Positions 47,852 through 59,459 of a stretch of 64,000 bases of DNA are shown piece after piece; position 1 is the stretch's first letter, and each line of letters starts with the position of its first letter. The DNA is from Paragordius varius. Its lineage: Eukaryota > Nematomorpha. The stretch lies in assembly GCA_964247055.1 (NCBI GenBank), contig OZ176059.1, positions 868,001 to 932,000 on the forward strand, given 5' to 3'. The position numbers and the translations under genes were made by a program. The notes under the pieces were generated by a model. The model saw only the letters and a program-made list of their open reading frames with translations. It was not told the origin of the DNA and made no database searches.

Positions 47852-48700
47852 CTATTTAAACACATTCTATAATTTCTAGAAAAACTGAAATTATACGGAC
47901 AAAACGCAAAAATGTAAAAACTTATGTTTTTTTCAAATAACAAACATACTTTTTCAAAATCTAAATTTTCATTATATAGATAGTAATATATATCTCTCGA
48001 AAACTTTGCTATTTCAAGAGTTATATTTATAAAAATTAAGATGAAAAAATAATTGTTGTCTTTTAAGAAAAAAATATTTGTCTTTATGATTTTACGTTAT
48101 GTCCGTATTGATGAGTTAAGTTAAATCAAAATATTAAAAAAATGTCTTTTACTTTGGGAGTCTTTTGTCTATATAATTTTTTTCATTTATTGCTGCATAG
48201 GGCTCACTATAATATAAGACGTTCGCTGCTCTTAGTCAAATAAATATTTATTTATAATAATTTCAATCTCATGATGTTATTTAGTTGATTTTCTAATATT
48301 TTACAAGGTTATTTTTTCGATCAAATTAATTTTAAATTTGGGAGATACATTATATATCAGTGGTATACTCAAATCGCGAACCACGGGCCCCATGGCTTCA
48401 AAAACGCCTGATATTTAATTTTTTCATACTTATTTAGGGTATAAATATATTGATATGTGGCTAACAGCTATAAATTATTCACATTATTATTATGTAGTAC
48501 ACGGTCCTAAACATAAGATTTTTTTTGATGAGCACCCATTACCTTATGCAAACCCGTTAATAGTCATTATCGCATAATTTAAAACTGAAATAAATTACAA
48601 AAATATGTGATAAATTACATTGCCATAGTGTAGCTTTTGTTACACAGCTAGGATTTGCAATCAAATCATCTACAATAGCAATAACTTTAGGCCATCGCCC
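46530..48700. other. intergenic with two family E MITEs; downstream flank of the FGF gene
   Basis: Family E hairpins lie at 47,302-47,580 and 47,880-48,110, with a partial arm at about 47,740-47,870 and a TA run at 47,817-47,847. On the minus strand an AATAAA (plus 48,247-48,252) lies about 456 bp past the FGF stop and could be its poly(A) signal. Confidence 0.55.
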
Positions 48701-48707
48701 TAAACAT

Positions 48708-49106
48708 CTAATAATGATAACTGGCGAAAAATTGTGTATTAAAGATGGATAAAGGATTATTGTAATATTTCATGTTTGAACCAGCCATTATTTTAGATGA
48801 TTGATGATGTTGTTCAGGAATTATTGACAATTCAACTTGACCATCATGCTTGATTGCAAGGTAAAAGTTTTGAACTTTTTCATTCATTATCGTATGTTTA
48901 TCATATGTATTAGCAACCTTGTTTAAGGTATTATTATTGTGACTATGTGAGTTAATAATATTCGAATCGGAAGCAACTGAGAATGAGCTGCTTGTTTCAA
49001 AGTCATCATTACGTGTTAATTGTGGCGTAACTTTAAATTGGCGCAGAGTGAAGAAATGGTGATTATAGGTGGATTTAATGAAAATGCATTGATAATTGAA
49101 TTTCCC
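48708..49106 (-). CDS. FGF coding exon 3: end of beta-trefoil and stop
   Basis: Acceptor AATAATAG just upstream (AG at 49,108-49,107), phase 0. Encodes GKFNYQCIFIKSTYNHHFFT, an Asn/Ser-rich insert, VQNFYLAIKHDGQVELSIIP and a tail ending ASYHY with TAG at 48,708-48,710. C-x-F followed by a tyrosine/phenylalanine-rich strand and FYLAI..DG match the third part of FGF folds. Too short for ordinary ORF listing and with no ATG start, so it is easily missed. Confidence 0.85.
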   Translation of the reverse strand, partial: GKFNYQCIFIKSTYNHHFFTLRQFKVTPQLTRNDDFETSSSFSVASDSNIINSHSHNNNTLNKVANTYDKHTIMNEKVQNFYLAIKHDGQVELSIIPEQHHQSSKIMAGSNMKYYNNPLSIFNTQFFASYHY

Positions 49107-52100
49107 CTATTATTTATACATATGATAAATAACTAATTAAAATCAACATATTATATGTTTAGATAATTTTTATTAAGCTACTTTAATGTAAAAACTTTTT
49201 TCTCATTGATTTTGCTTAAATAACCATGGTATTGGTTATGAGGACGATATCTTCATATGTAAAAAAATAATGTAATCAGAATTTTTTTATCTATTGCCTA
49301 ATTTATTAAAGGTTAAGAGAGTGTAGTGTTTTCCCGTGATGTTGGTTCAGTTTATTTAGGGTTTTTTGCCAAGGACACATAGTAAAAAAGTAATAAGCTC
49401 CCCTCGATTTATACAAGATATATTCGAAATCGATACATGATGGTAAACTTCAATTATGAAGCTTAACCACTATCTTATTTTGTAAGAGAATGTAAACAAG
49501 GTATCACACTAGCTCAATTTTCTACTTTAAATCTTTCATCTCTAATGACCTATTAAAAGCCCTTTGATAACTAACAATCGAAGGCGTAGCTTGCATTTCT
49601 AAAGCCGGTTGTATGAATCCGTGATGGCGCCCCCCTCATTCCCAAGCAACCCGTTTTAAAAAAATAAATTTAAACCGTGGACATAACTATTCATAAATGG
49701 ATGATTATTTATGTATTACAGTCAGTATCCTTTATTTTGTCAAAAATTTATTTTTTTCCATTTGGTAAAGAATGGAAAAAACAGAGCGCTATGGTTTAAC
49801 AATATCATATTCATCAAAAAATATAAGAATTACTATAGATTTTATTAAAGAAAAGAGCCCAATGGTATTAACCATATATCATATTCATCAAAAAAGTAAA
49901 AGAAGTGTGGGGGAAGGGCGTCGGAAATCTTTGGTAAAAAATGAAAATACACTAATAACTAACCCTTAATCTTAAAATATTGTTTAAGGGGAATGGTAAT
50001 AATTTTTCTAATCTTTTAGCAAAATTTTATTGCTATTTTCGAAATTTTTTTTGTGTTTAACAACATATACAGGTAAAAAATTAATTTTTAGAAGGGTTAG
50101 TTGATAGTGTATTTGCTTATTTTACCAAAGATTTCCGACGCTCTTCCCCCACACTTCTTTTACTTTTTTGATGCATATGATATGGTTAATATTGTTGAGC
50201 TCTTTTCTTAAACAAATAAAAATACACAATTAACAAAAAAAAATTTGCTTGAATAAAAGATTCAGGACTATAATAACTTTTATCTATTTTTTGAAACAAA
50301 ATTAAAATATTATAGAATCCGGCACCCCCTCAACTCCCCTTTCCTTACCACCTAGCTGTGCCTATCCTAACAATATAGCTTTTTATTGAATGAAAAAAGA
50401 TAAGAAAGTCTCTCTTATAGAAAATCTTAAAATATACAAATTAACATTTAGTGAGTAAACATGAACTAATAAAGATCTCCCTTCCTTTATGTTATCTCTA
50501 TGTGTCCGTCCAGCCAAAATGTGCATGTAATATATATATATATAACCATCATAAAGAATGATTTATGTGTCTGCTACATATATATTATTTAGTAAAGATG
50601 ATTTATTTTTTACAAAAAATCTTGTTTTTGTTTCATATTATATAGGATAAACAAAAAATGAATAAATCATTTGAGCACTCATTTTGTTAAACCGAGAGCT
50701 GATTTATTATTTTTTTTAGTTCCAAAACTTAGCAGACTTATTGACTAACTTAGCCTAATATTCATACATATATGTGTGAAACTACAGTAGTGTATGGCAT
50801 AAAACATTATTAGTCCATAAAAGAATAAAAAAATGATTCTTTGTAAAAAACAAGCCTAAGTTGTATATACACATATCCATAATCCCCTTGTTTTTTTTTA
50901 AAAAAACAATTTTTTACTCATTTTTGGACTAACATTGTTTTATGACATACGCTACTGTAATAAATGTATTAATGTTAAATGAAAGATTTATATATTGTAA
51001 TATAGTAGTACATAAGTAAAATATTACATGTTGAGTTGTATACAGGGTCCCATTGCTTGAAGCGCAAAGAAAACGTTGAGATGCAACACCATATATTTGA
51101 ATGGCTGTGTGAGAATTTATATTGGTAATTTGTACAAGGGCTAAAACATAATCAATAAATTAAGGATTTTAAAATGAATTCTTGTTTTATTTTAAAATAA
51201 TGATCTCTCAAATACAGTATGCATGTTGATGGTTGCTTATGACAGTATAGTTGGCCAATTTGCATCACAGTAGTGTATGGAAAAAAACAACAAAATGTTA
51301 AATAACCAATCTCTTACTTATGTTTTTACTGCTGTGTTGCAAATCGCCCAACTATATTGTGAAATAGGTAACCATTATAATTGCATACTTACTATCAACA
51401 CGGTTTTATAGAATATACAAGGGCATAATATATTTTATAAATATTAAATTATTTTTGCAGATAGATACGGAATCTTAGAGCCCTAAGCCAATTTTGTGGC
51501 TAAAAAGTGCACAGGTTTAATTATTCAGCTTTTAGATATTTTGTTAGCAAATATTTAAGTTCGCAAGCCGCCTTTTTATCTAAAAAAGTTGGCAGTCCGC
51601 GTATATTTAATTCAAATACAATAACATTGGGCCATAAATGAATATATATATTTAAGTAGATCAAACATAAGATTGTTGTAAAAATTACAATGCAAATCAT
51701 TGGACCACTAATTTCGCTAATTATTGCTAGTTATTTCCTCACCACAAAATCAACCAATTAATCAATGATGATAAAACTCAATAAATATATATAATATTAA
51801 GTGATTACTTAAAAATAATATTTTTTAAAAAAAAAGATATATAAATTTTAGAAACTTAATTTTATTTGCCGTATAAAATTAAATTTTGCGGCTAAAAAGG
51901 CCATTGAATGCAAAATTATAATTACGCCAAAATATCATAGATGTATATTTGCTATATTTTAAATTGATCTGATGCTAAAATAGCCAAAATATAAGAAAGT
52001 GTGGTATAAAACATACCATATTGATTAGAGGCATCTTTTGTGCCATTCACATACCCATCTGGACCAATTTGCAACATATATGAATTTCTGCAATGTATTT

Positions 52101-54657
52101 TATACAGTAATTTTTTGGGTTTGTGGAAAGTATATTTTGTTCGGGGATGGTTAACATGAGGAGGACTCTCATTTTGAATATTACGAATTGCTGGTTGTAT
52201 AATCATGTCACCCTTCTTTGATTCACGGACAATAAAACGTTTAAGGTCTCCGTATGTTTTGATGGCCATCTCGGCAGAGCCTTTCGATTCTGACACCAAT
52301 GGCAAAGGGGTTGGAAGTATATTAAATTTATTACCATTTTCCTTTTTAGGGTTAGAAAGTAATTCATCACTTACGGCGGCATTTGCATCTTTATTTCTAC
52401 TATCATTCGGAGCTCTTTTCATAACATTATTATTATTGTAATTCTTTTCATCAACATCCATATTCCCAATACTAGTTCTTTCAAGATCATAATGATTTTC
52501 GGGCTGAGATATTATTTCATTTGAGGCATGAGAGGAGTTTATTTTCTTCTCAACTGCTGTTTCCACTCTATGGTTGTGATTTTGGTTGAGATTAACATCA
52601 TCAAAATAATTGGAATTGTATATTGCCGATTCAATTTTTAACAATTCATAATCTGTGTCATCCTCAATACTATCATAATCTGGGTCATCCTCATCCGTGT
52701 GCCTAAGTGTAGACAATTTATCGAAATCCTTATTATATAACTTTCCTTCGTTCTTGATATCCATATTATTGGGTTTGCTTAAAATTTTAATGACTGGTTC
52801 AACGGCACCACCGTTCCCCATATATGAGCGCATAAAATAGGGTGGGACAACGAATTTGTCATTTTGATGCCTAAATTTTTGTAATGAATCGCTATTTTTA
52901 TTTGAAAGTCCTTCTTGTGTTACTCCATTCTTCAATTGAGATTGAAGGTTGTTATCATGAAATTTAGTTGTGGTACTACTCAGAGCACTGAAATAATTGT
53001 TTCGTAAATGGTGTATAATTAATGGCGCACCCCGAGACACATTATGCGTTAAGATCTTGCTGTTGTTTAGAATGCTCTGATTGGTATTAATTGTATCAAT
53101 TAGATTATGTTGATTAGTTTCATAATTCAGTATATTTCGCCTATTTCGAATGATTTGAGTGTGTTTTTTTCGCTTTCTTCGACTTTTTATCTCTGTGTAA
53201 TACATCCTATGACTACTTAAGGTCCGATACTGTGCTTTAATTGATTTAATATGTGAAATTTTATACGAATCATTCATATCATAATTGTTAGAGTGAAAGG
53301 CGAAATCAATGTTATTAAATACGTTTGATATCGTAAATAATAATTTTTTCCACCACCATTGATACGTGGGTATAAATTGGGACCGTAAACCACGAAAAAA
53401 GGAGTTGGGAAGTAATTGTTTGTAAGTATTATTATTAGTTCCGTATGGAGTGCTAGTACGATTACTGTAATTGTTAAACAGGAATGAGAAAAAAAAGAAT
53501 AATAATATAAGGAATATGGGTAAAAGAAAGCACCAAAGTAGAATAGATGACGAATTATTTTTACAGTAGCAGTTGCCATGGAAACGTCTATGCTTGCAAT
53601 GTTGATCGGAATAATATGGGAATAAGGTAATATGGTTACTTGCAGGACATTGTTGAACTTTCTTGTTAAGCGATGGCAAAAATGAATGCCTGTGTGTGCG
53701 ATTAGCACCAATAATAAAATTATTGCGTTTAAACGTTTCAGCAAACGTATTTGATAAATAATTATGAGTGTGAAGGATGGTGGAAAATGAGTTATCTCTC
53801 AATTGGTTATAACATTGCGATGTATCAGTTACAGTGTTTGATATTGCATGTAAATTTTTTACCGGACATATAGTTTGGGAGGAAGTAGTCAAAAAAGGAG
53901 ATAACAAAAAGGGTGTCGTATTTAACGGATTTGGTTTGGAATATCGTATTGGTGGTGACACTATTCCGTTTTCTATATTTGGCACCGTATCGAGACTAAT
54001 TGGCAAGTAAGATAATGCACCTTTAGTAGACATTTGTGGTGACGGATGTTGTGACCTGCAACAAGTTTGATTAATATGTGATCTATTTAATGAATCAATA
54101 ATACCATCATTTCGTTTCCCTGACTCTATAGAATTATCAACAAATGTATTGTCCATATATTCCATGTTATTATAATTATGATCAACAGTGTCATGAGTAG
54201 CATATTTTAAATTTTTAGTTTTTGGTGAATATAGTGAACTTGTCGTTTTAACCATATTAAAACAATAAGATTTTAACCGCTGATGAAAATGTGGTAATGT
54301 TGGACTACTCTTTGAAGTCGAAGTATCTTGAAAATATGGATGAACTTTTGATTCAAACATACCATATTTATTATGTCTTATAGGATTCGAACATGGATAA
54401 TTGGTTTTTATGCGTTGATGTAGTCTACACTTATTGTAATGACTAAAACAGTAAACATTAGGTAAAAAGTTAATGGTACTAATCGCATTTAGCGGCTTAT
54501 CATCCAACTTTCTGTTCCTCACAATCTTTTTCGACGCCCTGGATGAAAAAGTAGGGATATGTTCACCTTTAATATCATTTTGGGTGGGCGTACCAACATT
54601 GTGAAGTTCGGTTTTGTAACTTTTAAAATCAAAACAAGGGCAATCAGTTTTGTTCAT
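48708..54657 (-). CDS. fibroblast growth factor, predicted type II membrane-anchored, three coding exons
   Basis: A growth-factor ligand for FGF receptors. Joining exons 54657-52017, 51140-51028 and 49106-48708 (minus strand) gives 1,050 codons plus stop, with GT-AG junctions all in phase. The C-terminus (about 850-1020) is an FGF beta-trefoil: LYKIHCRNSYMLQIGPDGYV, then NGTKDASNQYALVQI, TAIQIYGVASQRFLCASSNG, TLYTTQHGKFNYQCIFIK, and VQNFYLAIKHDGQVEL. Cys906 and Cys925 fall where FGFs carry conserved cysteines. A roughly 50-residue insert lies between the last two blocks. N-terminal to it are about 850 Asn/Ser-rich residues with one hydrophobic span (371-394), positive charges and a Cys cluster before it, and RRKR at 493-496. 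No N-terminal signal peptide is seen, so the span may serve as a signal anchor. The nearest known ligand (branchless, pyramus/thisbe or another) cannot be told. Confidence 0.88.
49716..50271. mobile_element. family D MITE with another hairpin nested in it, FGF intron 2
   Basis: Outer family D traces: 'ttacagtcagtatcctttat' at the left, repeated 'atcatattcatcaaaaaa', and inverse pieces at the right ('gagctcttttc', 'ttcaggactata'). Nested at about 49,903-50,156 is a hairpin with ends AGTGTGGGGGAAGGGCGTCG and the inverse CGACGCTCTTCCCCCACACT. Confidence 0.7.
50783..50959. mobile_element. palindromic MITE, family B (copy 2), FGF intron 2
   Basis: CTACAGTAGTGTATGGCATA at the left, inverse TATGACATACGCTACTGTA at the right. 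Same size as the copy at 24,263. It lies about 70 bp from the donor of FGF exon 2. Confidence 0.85.
51028..51140 (-). CDS. FGF coding exon 2: central beta-trefoil strands
   Basis: 113 bp: two bases complete the split Ala codon, then 37 codons LVQITNINSHTAIQIYGVAS and QRFLCASSNGTLYTTQH. The block 'AIQIYGVASQRFLCASSNGTLY' parallels the FGF consensus of 'v-I-GV-s-rYLcMn-nG-LYgs' and has the usual size of the short middle exon of FGF genes (about 104 bp in vertebrates). The acceptor is TTATGTTTTAG (AG at 51,142-51,141) and the donor is CAT|GTAATA (GT at 51,027-51,026). Confidence 0.9.
51213..51390. mobile_element. palindromic MITE, family A (copy 4), FGF intron 1
   Basis: TACAGTATGCATGTTGATGG at the left, inverse ATTATAATTGCATACTTA at the right. 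Inner 'cagtagtgtatgg' and 'gtgttgcaaatcgcccaact' are family A. It lies about 70 bp upstream of exon 2's acceptor on the gene strand. Confidence 0.8.
52017..54657 (-). CDS. FGF coding exon 1: long N-terminal region, membrane span and first trefoil strands
   Basis: 880 codons plus one base. The frame continues 21 further codons to a stop at 51,952, but a perfect donor G|GTATGT (GT at 52,016-52,015) follows NQY at the point where FGF homology stops, so those codons are intronic. Hydrophobic residues 371-394 (SILLWCFLLPIFLILLFFFF then SFLF) form the only membrane span. Before it come CKHRR and CYCK, after it NNYSNR; by the positive-inside rule this gives N-in, C-out. KSRRKRKK at 491-498 is a furin-type site. 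Acidic stretch at 655-672 (DEDDPDYDS-IEDDTDY). The ATG is followed by an open frame; an in-frame stop lies about 14 codons upstream. Confidence 0.85.
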
Positions 54658-57600
54658 CAGTTTATTATGATATTGGTTGAAAAATAGGCTTGAAATTTAA
54701 ACCAAAAATCATTAGTTACTATACTTTGAGGCGTTTCTCGTTTATCATAAGTAACTTTTATTGATGCTCAAGTATAGTGTATCCGGCATTTATGAATTGT
54801 ATATTATTGTTGTTTTTGGACGGATTACAAAAGTTAAGGCAAAAATCCGTTTACTTTTTAATCAAGAGGTTAATTTTTGAAAAATTTGGCGGTAAAACAA
54901 TACAGTGTGTTGTGGGATACAACTTGATGAAAAATGATTGATTTCATTTACATCTATTTATATAATGCAATCATATATGATCAGTGTATTTTCGAACAAA
55001 TGAAGAGTCAAAAATGTGTTTGTTGTATTTCAAGTAATAAAGTACAATTTAAAACAACCTTTTTCCGTCATATTCATTGATTTTTTTCCATCTTTTTTAG
55101 CCACTTACTATGTAAGGGGAAAGAGAGCACCAGTAATGTCTGTCCCAATATATCTTTTCATACAAATAATATTAGCTTGCTCTATAGTATTTTGTGTGAT
55201 TATGTTAAAATATAAGTTCATAGAGCTATTATAATTACAATTGTCGCAAAGTGAGAGAAAGAAAAAGAATAAGTGTGATTGTATAATTGGATATTACCAA
55301 TATTTGGATAATTAATCGATGCGTATGCGTGATAGACCTTAAGAGTGTAGTGATTGATTGATTAATTAATTACATTTTTTTAGATGTATATAACTAACCT
55401 ACAATTTGTTATATAACAAAAGTGAAAAAATAGATGAGAGGAAACGGGAAAATGACTTACTTATGTTTTGCTAAATAAAATATAACGAACGATATTTCCG
55501 GTAATTAATATTATTTTTCGGTTTTTACGGATTTCCGAAACCAACAAAAAAAGACGCGCGATCACTTTCATAGTATAAGCTATGGATGGATGAGTAAAAA
55601 GCAGGAAAAAATAGGCTATATATATATATATATATATATATATTTAAACGTTTTATATATATAAATATATATCATAATTAATTTGTTATCAAACTCAGTT
55701 AATCTTTCGTATTTTGTAAAATACCAATGACGTTAATTTATATTTCATTCAAGTTGGTTTAGTTTCTTTCCATAAGGGGATAGAAATAGATATAGGATGA
55801 GTGTGTAATTATATATATAAATATATATTATAAATTAGACGTATTGTATACACCGATTGGGTTATATTAATTAATTGATTAGTGAGAATAGTAAGTACAC
55901 CTTTCGAAAGTGACAAAACGACAATTCCCCCTAATCTACAAAAAAAATAAGTTTTTTGTTCATATAGATATGTTAAAATTTTATTAGGCAAAAAAAAGCA
56001 AATATGCTTTTTGGGTCAATTTAGTGGAGAGGGGGAGGGTGAATTTAGACGCTAAAACGTTGTAAGAAAATTATATTTGATTAACAAAAATGATTATGTA
56101 AAAAAAACCGGAATATCGAATAAAGAAAATAGTAGCAATGTCGCAGTATACATACCGAAATGTCTAAATTAAAAAAAAAGAAGAGGAAAGATGATGAGTG
56201 AATAAATATTTACACAAAATTTTAATATGTATCACATTTGTGATATTATGTATGCATATACATATATATAATTGGAAAAATTTAATTTATATATATATAT
56301 ATGCATATCTACAATTATATACAAATTTTTTGTTAAATTATTATATGTTATGTATGTTGTATTAGCTTAGCTGGTAGCTTAATACATACTACACAAACGC
56401 ATAATACATTACATAATTTTTTTATGTCACCAAATGTCATCTTCCTTTTTTAACATGCATTTTTATGTTTTTTTTTAATTCATACATGTTTTGAGTTGTG
56501 TGAATACATTTTTATACTGAAACACAAAAAACGCTAAAAATGTAGAGCAAAAAATATTGTTAAAATTTAAATACATAAAAAATTTAAAAGAGAAAATTTA
56601 TAGAGAAATAGTAGATTTTTTCCATTGCCAAGTTTTATTTTATTTATAATTCCTAATCACTTACAATTAATTACCATACATTTTTTATACACTGATAGTT
56701 AGATCATCTTTTTTTGCGACCCCATACTTACAAATATAGAGTTATAAGTATAAGTAAGTAGTAAGTAATGTAAAGCAATGTTTTATGTTAATTTTTTATG
56801 GAATTTTTCACATTATTATTACTAAAAATACTGATAATATATGCAGATATTTACATTTTTTTTCTCATTTACTATCAGATGACAAAAAAGGGGGTTAATA
56901 ACTAAGGAAGTGGTGGGTATATATACACATTGTAATTTGTTAAAAATTTCTCCCATATACTTTTTTTTATTTTACATGTAAATTTTTTTTGTTGGTAATT
57001 TATACATGTGACATACAGGTGAACAATTATATAAAAAAATATTTTATATTTCTAAAAAAAATTTTTTCTACAATAAATTATATTTATATTCATATTTTGG
57101 CATATAGTTTGTCACAATATAGTAAGAGAGGCAGGGAATTTTTTGTGTTTTTAACATACACACATATTTTTTGAAATTTGGCATTAGAATAGTTAGTAGT
57201 GGATAATATAATAAGCATTATTATTTTTATGTAAATGGTTATTTTTGTTCAACATAAGAAAAAAATTATTTTTCATGGCATGTGACAACACAAACTAGGT
57301 AATTTTTATAATTTTGACAAAATATAAAACTAAATCGTTTTTGAGAATTTTTTCTGTATAATGAAAACTCACATCATGAGTTTTCGACAAAATGGTATAG
57401 TTTTTATACGAAACTCAACTAAATTTAAGGTGAAATGTGACCTTAGAATAAATCATTACCCATGTTTTCGCCTTAAAACGTAAAAATGTGGAAAGGCGAA
57501 TACACTGCTTGGAATGTTTGAAAATATTCGCAATAAATCGATGCAAATTAAACAAATTAAGAGGTATAAAGGTATAGTTAGAATTAAGGTGTTTGTTTAA
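54658..57600. other. 5' flank of the FGF gene, no further gene seen
   Basis: AT-rich sequence with TA runs (about 55,617-55,643 and 56,275-56,310). It presumably holds the promoter and 5' UTR of the minus-strand FGF gene, but I cannot name any element. Short open frames here (e.g. 55,016-55,234) match nothing. Confidence 0.5.
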
Positions 57601-57602
57601 CT

Positions 57603-57860
57603 TACAGTAAAAATTGAAATTTTACGGACAAAACGGAAAAATATAAAGGCAAATATTCAAAAAAAACTTCCCCATTCAAAACTTAATTTTACCTATATAA
57701 GCTATTTAATTACAATTGTAATATATAGATTTAATTGTAGTCTTAGTATTATATATCTCTGTATCACACTTCCAATTTAAACAATGAGCTATATTAAAAA
57801 AATTAAAAAATATTTTTGTCTTTGTGTTTTACCTTATGTCCGTATTTCAATTTTCAGTGA
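57603..57860. mobile_element. palindromic MITE, family E, inside the right arm
   Basis: TACAGTAAAAATTGAAATTT at the left, inverse ending TTTCAATTTTCAGTGA at the right. Reverse-complement counterpart of 40,566-40,823, sharing its inner sequence almost base for base. Confidence 0.85.
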
Positions 57861-57898
57861 ATATTCAATGCGTGGGAGTAGGTTTGGCTTTTGACCGT

Positions 57899-58163
57899 TG
57901 TAGTAAATCAAGAAACCGTAAAACAATAAGATTTATTGAGATAAAATGCAAAAACTAAACTACATACAGTTTGCGATGTATATATACTTTTTGTGAATAC
58001 AATATTTACATGTTAAGCCAAGGTAAAATAACTTGTGCAGGTTAAATACAAAATTGATACAATCGTTTAACTCATATATAAAAGTTCATCAAAATGTATT
58101 CAAATCTAATATATAAATTGGTCTTGTCTAAGGTTAACTAACTTGATGTATTCTAATCTATCA
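57899..58163 (-). repeat. downstream (3') LTR of the gypsy element
   Basis: 265 bp, begins TGTAGTAAATC and ends CTAATCTATCA on the plus strand. Matches 61,959-62,223. Confidence 0.93.
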
Positions 58164-58170
58164 TATCTCC

Positions 58171-59433
58171 TTATCCAAATCCGAGCCGATCTGGTGCTTT
58201 TCTTTCCCTAAGAGGATATCTCCTTTCAGGTTCTTTCTCAGTTGTTTTTTCCGTTCTTATTTCAACCTGGGTGTCTTTCTCGTTTTCTTTTTCTTTGCTT
58301 GGTTCCTCCCCCACCTCCCGATTATTGGTTGTCATCTCTTCATCTGTTTGGTTTATCGTTACATTATCCTCCTCCTCAACGCCGTTCTCGACTCCGGTCG
58401 GCCGTAATTGATCCGCATGCTTGCGAAGTGTTCGATTTCCATCTTTAACCGTGTACGAGAGTACCCCTGTTCTTTCCAAAATTATACCTTTTCTCCACCC
58501 TGAATTGATTTCATTCTTTATGTACACTTCTTCGTCCGGTCTAAAAGTTTGATTAGGAATTATGTCGTCCTCTAATTGTTGTGCGGGTGTTTCCCTAACC
58601 CAAGAGAAGGGGGTATTAATTTGTCTTTTCAGAAATAAATTATACGGGCACTCTTTTGTGGCGCTATGTACGGCGGAGCGATAACCCCATAATACTTGGT
58701 TTATTTTTTTGTCAGGAGTCAGCTTAGGATCCGTTAACGATTTATAGTGTGCTTTTAAGGTGTAAATGACTCGCTCCACCAGCCCATTTGTTCGTGGATG
58801 ATAAGGGGCGCTAGTGACGTGTTTGATGTTTGCTCGTTGCAAGGTCTCATTAAAATCTTTCGATGCAAAATATGTTGCATTATCGGTAACGATCATTCGG
58901 GGAAACCCGTACCTTACACACCAAATTTCCAACCAATGTAGTATGTTTGCAGAATTAACAGTTCTTAGCAATTCGACTTCAACCCATCTGGAGCTACTAT
59001 CGATAGCTACTAACCAATACAACCCATCTATAGGACCGGCAATATCAAGATGTATCCTTTCCCAGATACCCGTATTAAAATTCCATTTGTACGTTGGATT
59101 ACTTTTTATGTTACTCCGGTTTAACTGACACCCCATACAAGATCTCACATAATTTTCAATATCTTGGTTTATACCTGGCCAATAAACCCTAGCCTTGGCA
59201 GACTCTTTCATTACATTAGCCCCCGAATGTCCAACATGCAAAAATTTTAACGTTTCATTTCGCAACGCCCTGGGTATAAACAGACGATCGCCCCAATACA
59301 ACAAACCATATGATTCTTGTATTTCGTTTCTTATACTCAATACCGAATTTAGAATTGGAGCTGACCAATCATTATGATGTAGAGCCGATTTTAATGCCAT
59401 CAAAAACTCATCCCGTAAAGTATTTTCTTTCAT
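58171..59433 (-). CDS. gypsy element ORF 2: integrase
   Basis: 420 codons. It shows an N-terminal HHCC zinc-binding module around HVGHSGAN and CMGCQ, then a DDE-type integrase core with LDIAGP, VTDNATYF and NGLVERV, and a charged Glu/Lys-rich tail. A part of the retrotransposon at 57,899-62,223, not a host gene. Confidence 0.9.
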   Translation of the reverse strand: MKENTLRDEFLMALKSALHHNDWSAPILNSVLSIRNEIQESYGLLYWGDRLFIPRALRNETLKFLHVGHSGANVMKESAKARVYWPGINQDIENYVRSCMGCQLNRSNIKSNPTYKWNFNTGIWERIHLDIAGPIDGLYWLVAIDSSSRWVEVELLRTVNSANILHWLEIWCVRYGFPRMIVTDNATYFASKDFNETLQRANIKHVTSAPYHPRTNGLVERVIYTLKAHYKSLTDPKLTPDKKINQVLWGYRSAVHSATKECPYNLFLKRQINTPFSWVRETPAQQLEDDIIPNQTFRPDEEVYIKNEINSGWRKGIILERTGVLSYTVKDGNRTLRKHADQLRPTGVENGVEEEDNVTINQTDEEMTTNNREVGEEPSKEKENEKDTQVEIRTEKTTEKEPERRYPLRERKAPDRLGFG

Positions 59434-59459
59434 TCGCTGTACGCTTAAGTTGTCAGTTG

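Noticed and set aside
49772-49969. 65-codon frame with repeated TISYSSK-like motifs
   Set aside because: It lies in a family D MITE and the nested hairpin; the repetition comes from the duplicated element arm.
51952-52016. Last 21 codons of the long minus-strand frame (after NQY)
   Set aside because: They follow a perfect GTATGT donor and do not match FGF, while exon 2 restores FGF homology in phase, so they are intronic.
53274-53744. 156-codon frame on the minus strand, hydrophobic, inside the large exon
   Set aside because: It is a shadow of FGF exon 1 in another frame of the same strand. It covers the membrane-span region, which explains its hydrophobicity.
55016-55234. 72-codon hydrophobic frame upstream of the FGF gene
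   Set aside because: AT-rich chance frame with no splice or family support.
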